Source of the DNA: Erinaceus europaeus
Taxonomy: Eukaryota; Chordata; Mammalia; Eulipotyphla; Erinaceidae
Assembly (NCBI RefSeq): GCF_950295315.1
Contig: NC_080171.1
Span: 99,735,445 to 99,799,444 of the forward strand
Length of the DNA: 64,000 nucleotides
Direction: 5' to 3'
Made by a program: the position numbers and the translations under genes. Positions 51,047 to 60,789 of this stretch are shown piece by piece. The stretch's first letter is position 1. Every line of letters starts with the position of its first letter. A model generated the notes under the pieces. It saw only the letters and a program-made list of their open reading frames with translations. It made no database searches and was not told where the DNA came from.

Positions 51047-51183
51047 GGCCTGGGAAGATGGTACAGCAGTAGTGCAGTTTACTCCTTGCCAGGAATCTCA
51101 GGTTCAATCCCTGGCACTGAGTTTCTGCCAGAGATAAATGGTGCTCTCATCTCTTTCTCTTTTCTATGAAAAAAATTAATCTT
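51047..51183 (+). mobile_element. SINE class D, sense, diverged
   Basis: CCTGGGAAGATGGTACAGCAG, CTCAGGTTCAATCCCTGG, AAATGGTGCTCTCATCTC. 50746-51046 before it is unassigned. Confidence 0.65.
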
Positions 51184-51555
51184 ACCAATACTATCAATAC
51201 TTCTCATTTGTTTTCTTGCCTATGTAAATTTTCAGAACAATGTTAAATAATGGGAAAATTTAAATATAATCATGTGTGTCGGTGTTGTGACAGTAAATGT
51301 ATTTTGCTTTCAGTGTGCTCCTAGTCATGCTTTGGCACTAACATAGCTCTTCTTAGATAGTAGAGGCCACTCTGTCTCTTCAGTAGGGCATAAAGTAGTT
51401 CTGTTCAATTTTATACTGACATTCAAGATTCATAAGCATTGGCACATTTGGTGCCCTTATTCTAGAACATAATCACATGTTTAATGTGGTCAGAGAAACT
51501 TTAAAGTTATTGGTGAAATGCCTATAGAGTTTGCTATCTAAAAATTTTGGTGGAG
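51184..51555. other. Unique intronic sequence
   Basis: AT-rich. Nothing recognised. Confidence 0.45.
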
Positions 51556-51860
51556 GGCCTGGGAGATAGCAGCACTGATAATGCAACAAACTTTAAAAAA
51601 ATCTTTATTTATTATAGAATAGAGACAGACATTGAGGGGAAGGGGGAATAAAGAGGGAGAGAGAAAGAGAAGCTTTCCCCCTGCAGGTGGGGACCAGGGG
51701 CTTGAACCCAGGTCCTTGTGCACTATAATGTGTATGTTCAACCAGGTGTGCCACTGCCTGGCCCCAGTGCAACAGACTTTTAATGCCTATAGCTCTGAGG
51801 TCCCAAGTTCAGTCCCTTGCACCATGAGAAGCCAGAACTGAGCATGCTGTGGTAAAAACA
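51556..51860 (+). mobile_element. SINE class D, sense, split by a C insertion
   Basis: GGGCCTGGGAGATAGCAGCAC...GCAACAAAC, then after the insert GCAACAGACTTTTAATGCC, GAGGTCCCAAGTTCAGTCCC, GCTGTGGTA and (CAAAA)n. Confidence 0.82.
51592..51764 (-). mobile_element. SINE class C, antisense, nested in D
   Basis: GCAACAAACTTTA and GCAACAGACTTTT are the target duplication. Internal gap: AGAGAAAGAGAAGC jumps to TTTCCCCCTGCAGGTGGGG. GTGCCACTGCCTGGCCCC at the head side. Confidence 0.88.
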
Positions 51861-51892
51861 ACAACCACAAAACAAAACAAAACAGAAAACAC

Positions 51893-52017
51893 TGTGGCTG
51901 GGGAGGTGGCACAGTAGCTAGAATATGGGTCTTAGAAATCATGAGGTTTGCTCCCCAGCACAGCAGGTAGCCAGGTGTTACTCTGATTTTCTCCCTCTTG
52001 CTCTCATGTTAATAACG
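51893..52017 (+). mobile_element. SINE class B, sense
   Basis: GTGGCTGGGGAGGTGGCACAG, GAGGTTTGCTCCCCAGC, GTGTTACTCTG, TGTTAATAACG. Confidence 0.72.
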
Positions 52018-52028
52018 AAATACGTCTT

Positions 52029-52723
52029 TTTTAAAATTTCTTTATTGGGGAATTAATGTCTTACATTCAGCAGTAAATACAATAGTTTGTACATGCAAAA
52101 CATTTCTCAGTTTTTCATGTAACAGTACACCCCCCACTAGGTCCTCTGTCATCCTTCTTGGACCTGTATTCTTCCACCCACCCCCACCCCAGAGTCTTTT
52201 ACTTTGGTGCAATATGCCAATTCCAGTTCAGGTTCTACTTGTGTTTTCTCTTCTGATCTTGTTTTTCAACTGCTGCCTGAGAGTGAGATCATCCCATATT
52301 CATCCTTCTGTTTCTGACTTATTTCACTCAACATGAGTTTTTCAAGGTCCATCCAAGATCGGCTGAAAACGGTGAAGTCACCATTTTTTATAGCTGAGTA
52401 GTATTCCATTGTGTATAGAGACCACAACTTGCTCAGCCACTCATCTGTTGTTGGACACCTGGGCTGCTTCCAGGTTTTGGCTATTACAAATTGTGCTGCC
52501 AAGAACATATGTGTACACAGATCTTTTTGGATGGGTGTGTTGGGTTCCTTAGGATATATCTTCAAGAGAGGAATTGCAGGATCATAGGGTAGGTCCATTT
52601 CTAGCCTTGTGAGAGTTCTCCAGACTGTTCTCTACAGAGGCTGGACCACTTTACATTCCCACCAGCAGTGTAGGAGGATTCCTTTGACCCCACAACCTCT
52701 CCAGCATTTGCTGCTGTATAAGT
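52029..52723 (-). mobile_element. Young L1 3' end, antisense, 5' truncated, with TSD
   Basis: AAATACGTCTT (52018-52028) and AAATACATCTT (52724-52734) flank it. Contains the terminal ORF2 reading frame in minus ([20 protein letters not shown], from 52598) open for 110 codons, and the antisense polyadenylation region near 52040. Confidence 0.92.
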
Positions 52724-52934
52724 AAATACATCTTAAAGTAAATAAATGCACAGATAAATATTTTATGGTTATTTTAAAAGTATGTTTAACATGTATACAT
52801 GGTATTCTATTTGTATATGTAATATCTAACAGGGTACTTGCATGATATTAAAATCTCAATTGGTGGAAGTGATGCACTATAATTTTCTCATTTCCTCATC
52901 TGTATGAATAATGTATCTTTACACTGACATCACA

Positions 52935-53095
52935 GTAAGTTCCTCTTACTGAATGTCTCACATGTGTCAGGCATTTAATCTCATTAATATCCACAAGAAA
53001 TCATCAGTGTATTATAATTTTAATTTGCAGATGAAAAACTGAAGCTCAAAACTTTTCACACTTGTTCAGTGCCAGTTAATACTCAGACCTGATTT
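52935..53095 (+). mobile_element. MIR, sense, diverged
   Basis: GTGTCAGGCATTTAATCTCATTAATATCC...AATTTGCAGATGAAAAACTGAAGCTC...GTGCCAGTTAATACTCAGACC. Confidence 0.72.
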
Positions 53096-53300
53096 TTCAC
53101 CTGGTCTGGTCAACTTGAATGCTTCCATTGGCAATTTCTCCTTAATCACAAAGGATGTGGTATGATACCTACTTCACTACTGATTTATTCAAGAGGATTC
53201 CTTTTAGAATAGCTACCACTCTTGAGCTGGAGAGACTCTGGAAATTTCCTGTACTTTGGCTTGGTAAAAGAGGAAATCTGTCTGTGCCTGGTGGCATGGA

Positions 53301-53381
53301 GCTCTGGGGCTACAGAGCATGAATATTTGATTTCTCTGGTTTAAGGATGCTCATAGTTCTCCTAAAATTCTGGCCCATCTA
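53301..53381. repeat. 81-bp segment duplicated at 54868-54948 (copy 1, no A/T tail)
   Basis: GCTCTGGGGCTACAGAGCAT to CCATCTA. Five substitutions separate it from the second copy, about 94% identity. Its flanks are ordinary intron sequence. See findings. Confidence 0.85.
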
Positions 53382-53526
53382 ATCCTAGTTATGTTATTTC
53401 AGATGTCTTGGCATGCCCTACAGAGGACAATGATAGGGTCCAGGGCTAGAAGGCTTCTGGGGGAAACTGAGGTCTCGAAGGACCCCTGCAACTGTTCCTG
53501 GAGCATGTGCTTTAAGACTCCAGTTA

Positions 53527-54085
53527 GGGAGTCAGGTGGTAGCGCAGCGGGTTAAACCCAGGTGGCACAAAGTGCAAGGACCGGCTTAAGGATCCTGGTT
53601 CGAGCCCCTGGCTTCCCACCTGCAGGGGAGTTGCTTCACAGGTGGTGAAGCAGATCTGCAGGTGTCTTTCTTTTTTTTTTTTAAATATTTATTTTATTCC
53701 CTTTTGTTGCCCTTGTTGTTTTATTGTTGTAGTTATTATTGTTGTCGTAGTTGTTGGATAGGACAGAGAGAAATGGAGAGAGGAGGGGAAGACAGAGAGG
53801 GGGAGAGAAAGATAGACACCTGCAGACCTGCTTCACCGCCTGTGAAGCGACTCCCCTGCAGGTGGGGAGCCAGGGCTTGAACCAGGATCCTTATGCTGGT
53901 CCTTGTGCTTTGCGCCACCTGCGCTTAACCTACTGTGCTACAGCCCAACTCCCTGCAGGTGTCTTTCTCTCCCCCTCTGTCTTCCCCTCCTCTCTCCATT
54001 CTCTCTGTCCTGACAACATCAATAACAACAACAATAATAACTATGACAACAATAAAAAACAAGGGCCACAAAAGGGAAAATAAAT
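53527..54085 (+). mobile_element. SINE class A, sense, split by an antisense A copy
   Basis: Head GGAGTCAGGTGGTAGCGCAGC to CTGCAGGTGTCTTTC (53670), then the nested copy, then the rest from CTGCAGGTGTCTTTC (53953) with CCCCTCTGTCTTCCCC and the CAACAATAATAAC tail. Confidence 0.93.
53671..53952 (-). mobile_element. SINE class A, antisense, nested inside a sense A
   Basis: Perfect TSD CTGCAGGTGTCTTTC at 53656-53670 and 53953-53967. Complete, low divergence (TGTCGTAGTTGTTGGATAGG). Makes a self-complementary arrangement with the host copy. Confidence 0.95.
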
Positions 54086-54119
54086 AAAATATTAAAAAAT
54101 ATATTTAAAAAAACTCCAG

Positions 54120-54850
54120 TTAATGTGCTGAGTACATTGCAAGATGTCCTTGAATCTGAGACTGTTGGCTGTTTTTTTCATGACAGACAGACTTCTTGAC
54201 TCCATGGGTATCATCCATGGTGACCTTGGGAGTCAATACAGCACCTAGAAAGTGTGGCTGAGAAGGAATCTCCTTCCTTACGCACTGGGCTTGCGGCAGG
54301 CCAAGTTCCCTTGCATCTTCTGTCCCACTTCTCAACACATAGACTTGGTGGGTAGAAGAGCACGCATTTTGACTATAGATTGGTTTGAAGAAATGAGATC
54401 TGGTGGCTGAGCAGCTTCTGGTACTTTTATTGCTTCCTTTCACATACAGAAAACTTCTAATGGAGGTGAAACGTGATTGCCAGGGATTATCTGTTAGGAA
54501 ATAACCCAAGCAACTTGATTCTTAATGCTAAAATGGGCTCTAATCCTTGTTTCCTTTTTGGTATTGGATTAGAAAAAATGTAGGGCAGGATTAGAGCTGG
54601 CTGTTAACAATACCCACAGCAAATGCATACCCCAAGATTTTCAAACTAGGAATAGCCAAGTGGGAAGTGTTGAAGCTGTAGCAGTTATTCCAGTCTTTAG
54701 TACGTGCGATGCTTGTTTTGATTTTCTAACTATATCTTTGCCTTTCTCTAGCAAAAGGTGGCTTGAATTTAAATTAATTGTACATAATGGGGAGAAGAAA
54801 TCATCCTCAGTAATAAAATAAATTCAAACGAAGACAGTGAAATATATTAT
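54120..54850. other. Unique intronic sequence
   Basis: A 129-codon minus-strand open frame (54120-54509) has no recognisable domain and no support. Otherwise no repeat. Confidence 0.45.
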
Positions 54851-54851
54851 C

Positions 54852-54948
54852 TTTTTTTTTTTTTTTTGCTCTGGGGCTACAGAGCATGAATATCTGACTC
54901 CTCTGTTTTAAGGATGCTCATAGTTCTCCTAAAATTCTGGTCCATCTA
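54852..54948 (-). repeat. 81-bp duplicate with poly-T at its left (copy 2)
   Basis: T16 (54852-54867) is followed directly by GCTCTGGGGCTACAGAGCAT...CCATCTA (54868-54948). On the minus strand this reads as an 81-base RNA copy with an A tail. No clear TSD. Confidence 0.75.
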
Positions 54949-54953
54949 TACTA

Positions 54954-55361
54954 GCAGAGATTAAAATAAGAAGACTCTAAAATATTAGTTCAGATGTTAA
55001 CTTGAAGATCAGTGCAGCCTAGTGATGGAAGTATAAATTGTGCTTTTGGAAAATATTCAGTAATTGAGCATAATTTATCAAGAATCCAGAATAGCTATAT
55101 GCCTATTCCATATCCAGAAAACTCTCCTAACAGAAAAAATTACAAAAAGAGAAGGTTGGGGGTGGGAGAAGAAAAGACCTGGGCACATTTTTATTGACTT
55201 ATTTTTTCTGGTATAATAAATAATACATGTTCAGTGCAGACAGCTTGAGTGTACATATGAAGGCACACATTGGCTATTACATTTAATCATTGTTTTACTA
55301 TACAAAAATAACATTTTGGTATAGGGTTTTCTCACTTTCTTTCTATTTCTACTTAATTTAA
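54954..55361. other. Unique intronic sequence
   Basis: No repeat family or exon recognised. Confidence 0.45.
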
Positions 55362-55487
55362 ATTTTTTGCACCAGAGCTCTGGACTCAGCTTTGGTTTGT
55401 GGTAGTATGGAGGATTGAGCCGGGGACTTTGGAGCCTCAAGTATGAGAGTCTCTTTGCATTACCATTATGCTTGTCTACCCTGCCCT
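55362..55487 (-). mobile_element. SINE class D, antisense
   Basis: TTTTTTGCACCAGAGCTCTGG, GATTGAGCCGGGGACTTTGG, TGCATTACCATTATGC. Confidence 0.82.
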
Positions 55488-55502
55488 CTCACTTTTTTTC
55501 TA

Positions 55503-55698
55503 TGTATACACATACATATTTTGTTAGAGACAGAAAGAAATTGAAGAAGGGGACATAGGGAGAGAGAATGAGAGACACCTGCAGCACTGCTTCACCACTT
55601 ATGAAGTCTCCCTCTTGTAGGTAGGGCCTAGGAGCTTGAACCTGGGTCTTTGTGCATGATAGTATGCGTGTTCTCCAAGGTGTGCCACCACCCAGCCC
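55503..55698 (-). mobile_element. SINE class C, antisense
   Basis: TTTTGTTAGAGACAGAAAGAAATTG, GACACCTGCAGCACTGC, CTCTTGTAGGTAGGGCC, GTGTGCCACCACCCAGCCC. Confidence 0.82.
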
Positions 55699-55726
55699 TG
55701 CATATATGCTTTTAAAAATCTTAAGT

Positions 55727-56068
55727 GGGGGAGTCAGGCGGTAGCACAGCAGGTTAAGTGCACGTGGCATAAAGCACAAGGACTGGCATAAAGATCCTGG
55801 TTCCAACCCCTGGCTCCCCACCTGCAGGGGAGTGTCGCTTCACAGGCAGTGAAGCAGGTCTGCAGGTGTTTTTCTCTCCTCCTGTCTTCCCCTCCTCTCG
55901 ATTTCTCTCTGTCCTATCCAACGACAGCAACAACAACAACAATAATAATAACCACAACAATGATAAAAAACAAGGGCAACAAAAGGGGAAAAAAATGGTC
56001 TCCAGGAGCAGTGGATTCGTGGTGCAGGCACTGAGCCCTGGCAATAACCCTGGAGGCAAAAAAAAAAA
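55727..56068 (+). mobile_element. SINE class A, sense, full length with 3' extension
   Basis: GGGGGAGTCAGGCGGTAGCAC, ACCTGCAGGGGAGTGTCGC, (CAACAACAATAATAATAACC), TCTCCAGGAGCAGTGGATTCG, AATAACCCTGGAGGCAAAAA. Flanks AATCTTAAGTGGG and AATCGTAAGTGGG fit a TSD. Confidence 0.93.
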
Positions 56069-56072
56069 ATCG

Positions 56073-56300
56073 TAAGTGGGTCCAGGAGGTAGCTCAGATG
56101 ATAAAAGTGCATGCCCTACCCTATTTCAGACCCTAGATTCAGGTCCTGATATCACATAGGAACAGCACGAACAACATCAAAGGAGGACAGGAGAGACTGT
56201 ATAATAAATAGATTCTCAGGCTGGAGGCTCTGAGATCCCAGGTTCAGCCCCCACACCATTAGCCAGAGCTGAGAAATGCTCTGGGGGAAAAGCAAAACAA
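56073..56300 (+). mobile_element. Two diverged tRNA-type SINE fragments, sense
   Basis: GGGTCCAGGAGGTAGCTCAGATG...GATTCAGGTCCTGATATC (to 56212), then a D-like GGCTCTGAGATCCCAGGTTCAGCCCCC. Confidence 0.5.
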
Positions 56301-56316
56301 GCTCCCAGGATTTGGC

Positions 56317-56320
<4 letters not shown>

Positions 56321-56355
<35 letters not shown>

Positions 56356-56556
56356 CTCTCTCTCTCTCTCTCTCTCTACCTCTCTTTCTCATAAGACACA
56401 GAAAATTTGAGAGGGGAGGCACATAAAAGAGAGACACCTTCAGATCTGCATCACAGTTCATAAAGCTTCCCTCTTACAGGTGGGGTATGGGGACTTGAAA
56501 CCGGATCCTTACCCACGGTAATGTATGTACTTAACCAAGTGAGCTATTGCCTGGCC
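56321..56556 (-). mobile_element. SINE class C, antisense, with (TC)n edge
   Basis: (TC)n at 56321-56386 with a TTACC interruption, then GACACAGAAAATTTGAGAGG, CACCTTCAGATCTGC, TTACAGGTGGGGTATGG, CAAGTGAGCTATTGCCTGGCC. Confidence 0.82.
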
Positions 56557-56614
56557 TCCAAATCCTGTTTTCTTTTCCAAGTCAAACTCTCCCCTTGGCC
56601 TCAAATCCCATCTC

Positions 56615-56688
56615 TTCACCCTCCCTAGGGATCTCCCACCCAAGTACTAACCAGGCCTGACTGTGTTCAGGGTGGTATGGCTGTAGAC
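56615..56688 (-). pseudogene. 5S rRNA pseudogene, internally deleted
   Basis: On the minus strand GTCTACAGCCATACCACCCT (56688-56669) matches the 5' end of 5S rRNA. After TGAACACAG it jumps to GTCAGGCCTGGTTAGTACTT and GGGTGGGAGATCCC, the 3' half. About 35-40 central bases, including most of the internal A-box region, are missing, and the extreme 3' end is degenerate. It is not functional. Likely a retrocopy, although no clear A tail or TSD was found. Confidence 0.85.
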
Positions 56689-56782
56689 GCCTCTGTAGGG
56701 ATCTCAGTCTTTTAATCATCTCTCCTGTCTCCTACACCACCACCACCACTGTCTTCTTTTGTTTCATTGTCAACATCATAAA

Positions 56783-57306
56783 TGCCTTTTAGATCTCTTC
56801 TGTGGTGAATATTCTCTCCATGTCCTTCCCCCATTTTTGGAGGGGGTTATTTGTTGTCTTGTTGTTGAGATTTGCAAGTTCTTTATATATTCTGGTTATT
56901 AGCCTCTTGTCTGATGTATGGCATGTAAAGATCTCCCATTCTGTGAGGGGTCTCTTGGTTTGTGTAGTAGTTTCTTTTGCTGTGCAGAAGCTTTTTAATT
57001 TGATGTAGTCCCATAGGTTTATGCTTGTCTTAGTCTTCTTTGTAATTGGATTCGTTTCATTGAAGATGTCTTTAAAATTTATGCGGAAAAGAGTTCTGCC
57101 AATATTTTCCTCTAAGTATCTGCTAGTTTGTGGTCTAACATCCAAGTCCTTGATCCACTTGGAATTTACTTTTGTATTTGGTGAAATATAGTTTCATTCT
57201 TCTGCATGTTTCAACCCATTTTTTCCAACACTATTTGCTGAAGAGACTCTGCTTTCCCCATTTAATAGTCTGGGCACCTTTGTCAAAGATTAGATGTCCA
57301 TAGGTA
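56783..57306 (-). mobile_element. Young L1 internal ORF2 fragment, antisense
   Basis: Equivalent to about 35510-36030 of the long L1: GCCTTTTAGATCTCTTCTGTGG to TTAGATGTCCATAGG. A 118-codon frame in minus remains open. It lacks the L1 3' end, so it was cut by a deletion or rearrangement instead of ordinary 5' truncation. Confidence 0.9.
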
Positions 57307-57309
57307 AAT

Positions 57310-57500
57310 CCACTCACTTCTTTCCATCTCCACTGCCATCAGTAGTGATTGGATGATTGCAAAAGCCTCCTGCCTCTCCTCCCTGCTTCTGTTTTGCCCC
57401 CTCCAGTCTCTCTACAATATGTCAGATTACATCACTTCATTTGTGGCTTTCTACTGCTTTTCAAATAAAACCATATTCCTTATGAACTTCAACCTCAGCT
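57310..57500. mobile_element. Ancient repeat, L2- or MER-like
   Basis: GATGATTGCAAAAGCCTCCTGCC...GCCCCCTCCAGTCTCTC...CAGATTACATCACTTCATTTG resembles a widespread old mammalian repeat. I cannot fix the family. Confidence 0.35.
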
Positions 57501-57604
57501 ATTAAAAATTATATTTTATGATAGAGAATCAGAGCTCTACTCTGTCATATGCGGTACCAGGGATCATATTTGGGTCACATTCACATAAATAATTATAGAA
57601 TATT

Positions 57605-58330
57605 GTTATAACTTTTATTTAAAAATAATTTTATTGGGATGGGGTAATATAGTACATTTATTGAAATATGGGTACAATTTCTCATCTCCCTGTGATATTT
57701 GCCTACAAAACACTCTCACCCCTAACTTAGGTCCTTTTCCACCATCATGACCCCCAATGGCCTCTTCACTCTTTCCTTTCCCCTCCTTCCCCAGAGTCCT
57801 TTGCTTTGGTGCAAAGGATAAAGAACACACCCATTCCAAATTTCACTTTGTTTTCCCTTTCTGTCCTTGTTTCCTAAGTTCCTTGGTCCTCTCTTTAAAC
57901 TATCTCTTCACACCTGATTTGATTTTTTTTAAATAGTTTATACTTTTATTTACTTTAGAATGGTTATGGAAAGGTGTGGCTAGTTAGTTGATCTTTCCAT
58001 TTAGAATCTGCTTCTTTCACTAGAATCAAGGTTCAGTTGTTCAACTTATTGACTGCAGTGGTTACAGCAACTATTATTGAAAGAAAATGTGAATGAACGG
58101 ATATATTTTTTATCATTATTTATAACAAGTCCATAATATTCCACTGTGGAACTGTAACCTAATTGGATTAAGCAGTGCTGTGTTATTGAATATATTTGTT
58201 CCAAATCTTTCACCACTGTGAAGCTTAAACATTAATCTATTATGGCTACTAGGACAGTTGTTGAATACATTGCATTGCAGGCATTTAACACCCTAGAGAG
58301 AATTAATATTAACATAGGGGAAATGACTTG
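57605..58330 (-). mobile_element. Ancient L1 3' UTR and ORF2 end, antisense
   Basis: TTTTATTGGGATGGGGTAATATAG...AGAGTCCTTTGCTTTGGTGC (3' UTR type) then CTTTCACTAGAATCAAGG...CAAGTCCATAATATTCCACTGTGG (ORF2 end). Confidence 0.55.
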
Positions 58331-58344
58331 TTTTTTAGATATGA

Positions 58345-58490
58345 TTTTTTAAAATTTGATAGGATAGAGAAAAATTGAGATTAAAAGGGAGACAGGGAGG
58401 AAGAGAGAGACACTTGTAGCAGTGTAAACACCTCGTAAACGGCTTATAAAGCTCTGCCCCTGCAGGTAGAGACAAAGGGCTTGAACCTGG
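58345..58490 (-). mobile_element. SINE class C, antisense, head lost
   Basis: GATAGGATAGAGAAAAATTGAG, GACACTTGTAGCAGTG, CCCTGCAGGTAGAGAC, GGGCTTGAACCTGG. Confidence 0.75.
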
Positions 58491-59051
58491 AAGGAAATAA
58501 ATTTGTTAAGTGAGAAAGCACAATACAAAGTTATGTACATAGCATGATCTTAACTGTGTAAAAGTACTTAAAACATCTAATCAGAAGTGAAGTGTTAATG
58601 ATATATTTCAGGTTGGCTGGACTATAGAAGATCTTACTTTTTTAAAAGTATATAAGTAGGGCATGGCATTTTCTTACTCATACTTTTCTGCATTTTCCAG
58701 GTTTGCTGAAATGAGTGTGTGCTTTCTTCTTATATGCAAGAATAAAGTTTTAAAATGCAAAGTAGTGTTATGATATCATATTGAAGAAAGTGTAGTTAGG
58801 AAACGTTGTGATTTACAGACTGACCTAAATGTTGAGAAACATAATTGCTCATGTCAGTTGCCATCTTTGAGTTCTGCCAGGAGTTTGTAACTTCTTTAAC
58901 CGGTTCAGAAAGAGAAGAGTGATAGTTCCTAAGTCTCCATGGCTGAGCAGACTAGTATGTAGTGCACAGAAACTGGGGCTTTCAGATAGGATATTTGGGG
59001 ATGAGAGCATCCCAAGGATATGCTCAGGGATGGAAATACAACACAAATTCT
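58491..59051. other. Unique intronic sequence
   Basis: No exon or repeat that I can support. Confidence 0.45.
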
Positions 59052-59068
59052 CTGTACATTGCTTTTTA

Positions 59069-59353
59069 TTTATTATTTTTTTAATATTTATTTTATTTAT
59101 TTATTCCCTTTTGTTGCCCTTTTATTGTTGGAGTTATTATTGTTGTTGTCGTTGTTGGATAGGACAGAGAGAAATGGAGAGAGGAGGGGAAGACAGAGAG
59201 GAGGAGAGAAAGACAGACACCTGCAGACCTGCTTCACCGCCTATGAAGCAACTCCCCTGTAGGTGGGGAGCCGGGGTTCGAACCGGGATCCTTATGCCGG
59301 TCCTTGTGCTTTGCGCCACCTGCGCTTAACCCGCTGTGCTACAGCCCGACTCC
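59069..59353 (-). mobile_element. SINE class A, antisense, full length with TSD
   Basis: TSD CTGTACATTGCTTTTTA at 59052-59068 and 59354-59370. Complete head complement CGCTGTGCTACAGCCCGACTCC. The nearest SINE upstream of exon 2, 558 bases from its acceptor. Confidence 0.95.
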
Positions 59354-59370
59354 CTGTACATTGCTTTTTA

Positions 59371-59911
59371 ATCTTATGGGATCTCAGGTGTCCTGGAGTA
59401 TTGTTCCACATGGCTTTTTATTCACTTAAGGTAGTAGTTTTCAGATCCAGGACTGTTAGGAATCAATAAGGTCAGAGCTTCAAAAGAAAGTTAAGATGTT
59501 ATTTGCCCTTTTTATTCTTTCTTACAAGTGCATAGTAGACTTTCCTGGATGCCATGATTCAAGACAGGTTACAATAGCAGATAGGAAAATCTAGCTACCT
59601 TCTATGAGGGATAGACCATTAAAGAGGTGTTAAAATGTACTGTCATTATTCTAACCAAAGTCTTATAGCAGGAAATGTAGCTACATTTCATTAAAATGCT
59701 ATTCATGTTAGCCTGGTTGATATGTTATTTTAATTAAAGAAATGGGAAGATCACTCTGTGGTAGATTGATTATGGCTCATAAACACGTTGGTTAAATTGC
59801 TCGGCACAGAGAACAAAGTTATGAAGGAGGGAAATGACCTACTAGACAGGTGCTAGATATCCATTTACATTAAATCAATCTTTCTCTTCCTTCCTTTCTC
59901 CTTTTTTTCAG
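59371..59911. other. STXBP1: Distal end of intron 1, repeat-free, with acceptor
   Basis: Ends in a strong pyrimidine tract (59878-59908, TTTCTC and TTCCTTTCTCC) and CAG at 59909-59911. Insertion-free, as expected for DNA next to an exon. Confidence 0.7.
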
Positions 59912-59961
59912 AAATCATGCATGATGTGATAAAGAAGGTCAAGAAGAAGGGAGAATGGAAG
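59912..59961 (+). CDS. STXBP1: Syntaxin-binding protein 1 (Munc18-1), coding exon 2
   Basis: Fifty bases. With the A from exon 1 it gives Lys13, then IMHDVIKKVKKKGEWK (residues 14-29), identical to mammalian Munc18-1. This part of domain 1 packs against the syntaxin-1 clasp. The acceptor is TTTTTTTCAG and the donor AAG|GTAAGT (59962-59967). The exon ends in phase 0, so 37 + 50 nt fill exactly 29 codons. No substitution or frameshift relative to the conserved protein is visible. Confidence 0.97.
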
Positions 59962-60114
59962 GTAAGTAAACATACAACTGGTGGCTTTTAAGCGATAATT
60001 TGATGTGGAGAAAATATAGGTAAGGGGAGAGGTGGGACAAAGTACTTGGGCAGTAGTGAGGACCTTTGCTGTGTCTGGAGAACATAAAAGAGATAGCTTG
60101 CTGTGCCTTATCAT

Positions 60115-60352
60115 TTTATTTTATTTTATTTATTATTTTATTTATTTACTTTAAAAAATTTTCCCCTTTTGTTGCATTTTGTTATCGTGTTGTTATTGTT
60201 GTTGCTGCTGTTGTTGTTGGATAGGACAGAGAGAAATCAAGAGAGGAGGGTAAGGCAGAGAGAGGGAGAGAAAGATCGACACCTGCAGACCTGCTTCACG
60301 GCCTGTGAAGGGACTCCCATGCAGGTGGGGAGCCGGTTAACTCACTGCTTCC
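60115..60352 (-). mobile_element. STXBP1: SINE class A, antisense, head lost, in intron 2
   Basis: GCTGTGCCTTATC (60102-60114) and GCTGTGCCTTGTC (near 60354) flank it. CCATGCAGGTGGGGAGCCGG is followed by GTTAACTCACTGC, so the head part is deleted. Confidence 0.87.
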
Positions 60353-60587
60353 TGCTGTGCCTTGTCTTATGTGGCCCAATGAAAAAATTGCTTGGTATAA
60401 ACCTTATCTGGTAGATGGCCTACGTGATCTAAAAGTAGCAGGGGAACTCTCTTATTTCAATAAATTCTTAACCTGAATCCATTATATAAAGCAAAAACTG
60501 ATGACATTATTTTGTTTTCCATGGGAAAAAGAGAGAAGATTCTTCTTGTTGCTTCATTTGTCCTGGAGCAGCTAGAAAAGCCCTTAT

Positions 60588-60789
60588 TTCACCCCCAGCT
60601 CCCCACCTGCAGGGGGTCGCTTCACATGCAGTGAAACAGGTTTGCAGGTGTCTTTCTCCCTCTCTGTCTTTCCCTCCCCTCTCAATTTCTCTCTGTCCTA
60701 TCCAAAAAAAAAAAAATGGCTGCCAGGAAAGTGGTTTGTAGTGAAAGCATGGAGCCCCAGTGATAACCCTGGAGGCAAAAACAACATCA
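60588..60789 (+). mobile_element. STXBP1: SINE class A, sense, 5' truncated, in intron 2
   Basis: ACCCCCAGCTCCCCACCTGC, CTTTCCCTCCCCTCTC, A-run, then the extension CTGCCAGGAAAGTGG...AATAACCCTGGAGGC. The CAACAA block is absent. Confidence 0.85.

Noticed and set aside
54120..54509. 129-codon minus frame in intron 1
   Set aside because: No domain, no splice context, ordinary length for AT/GC-balanced non-coding DNA.
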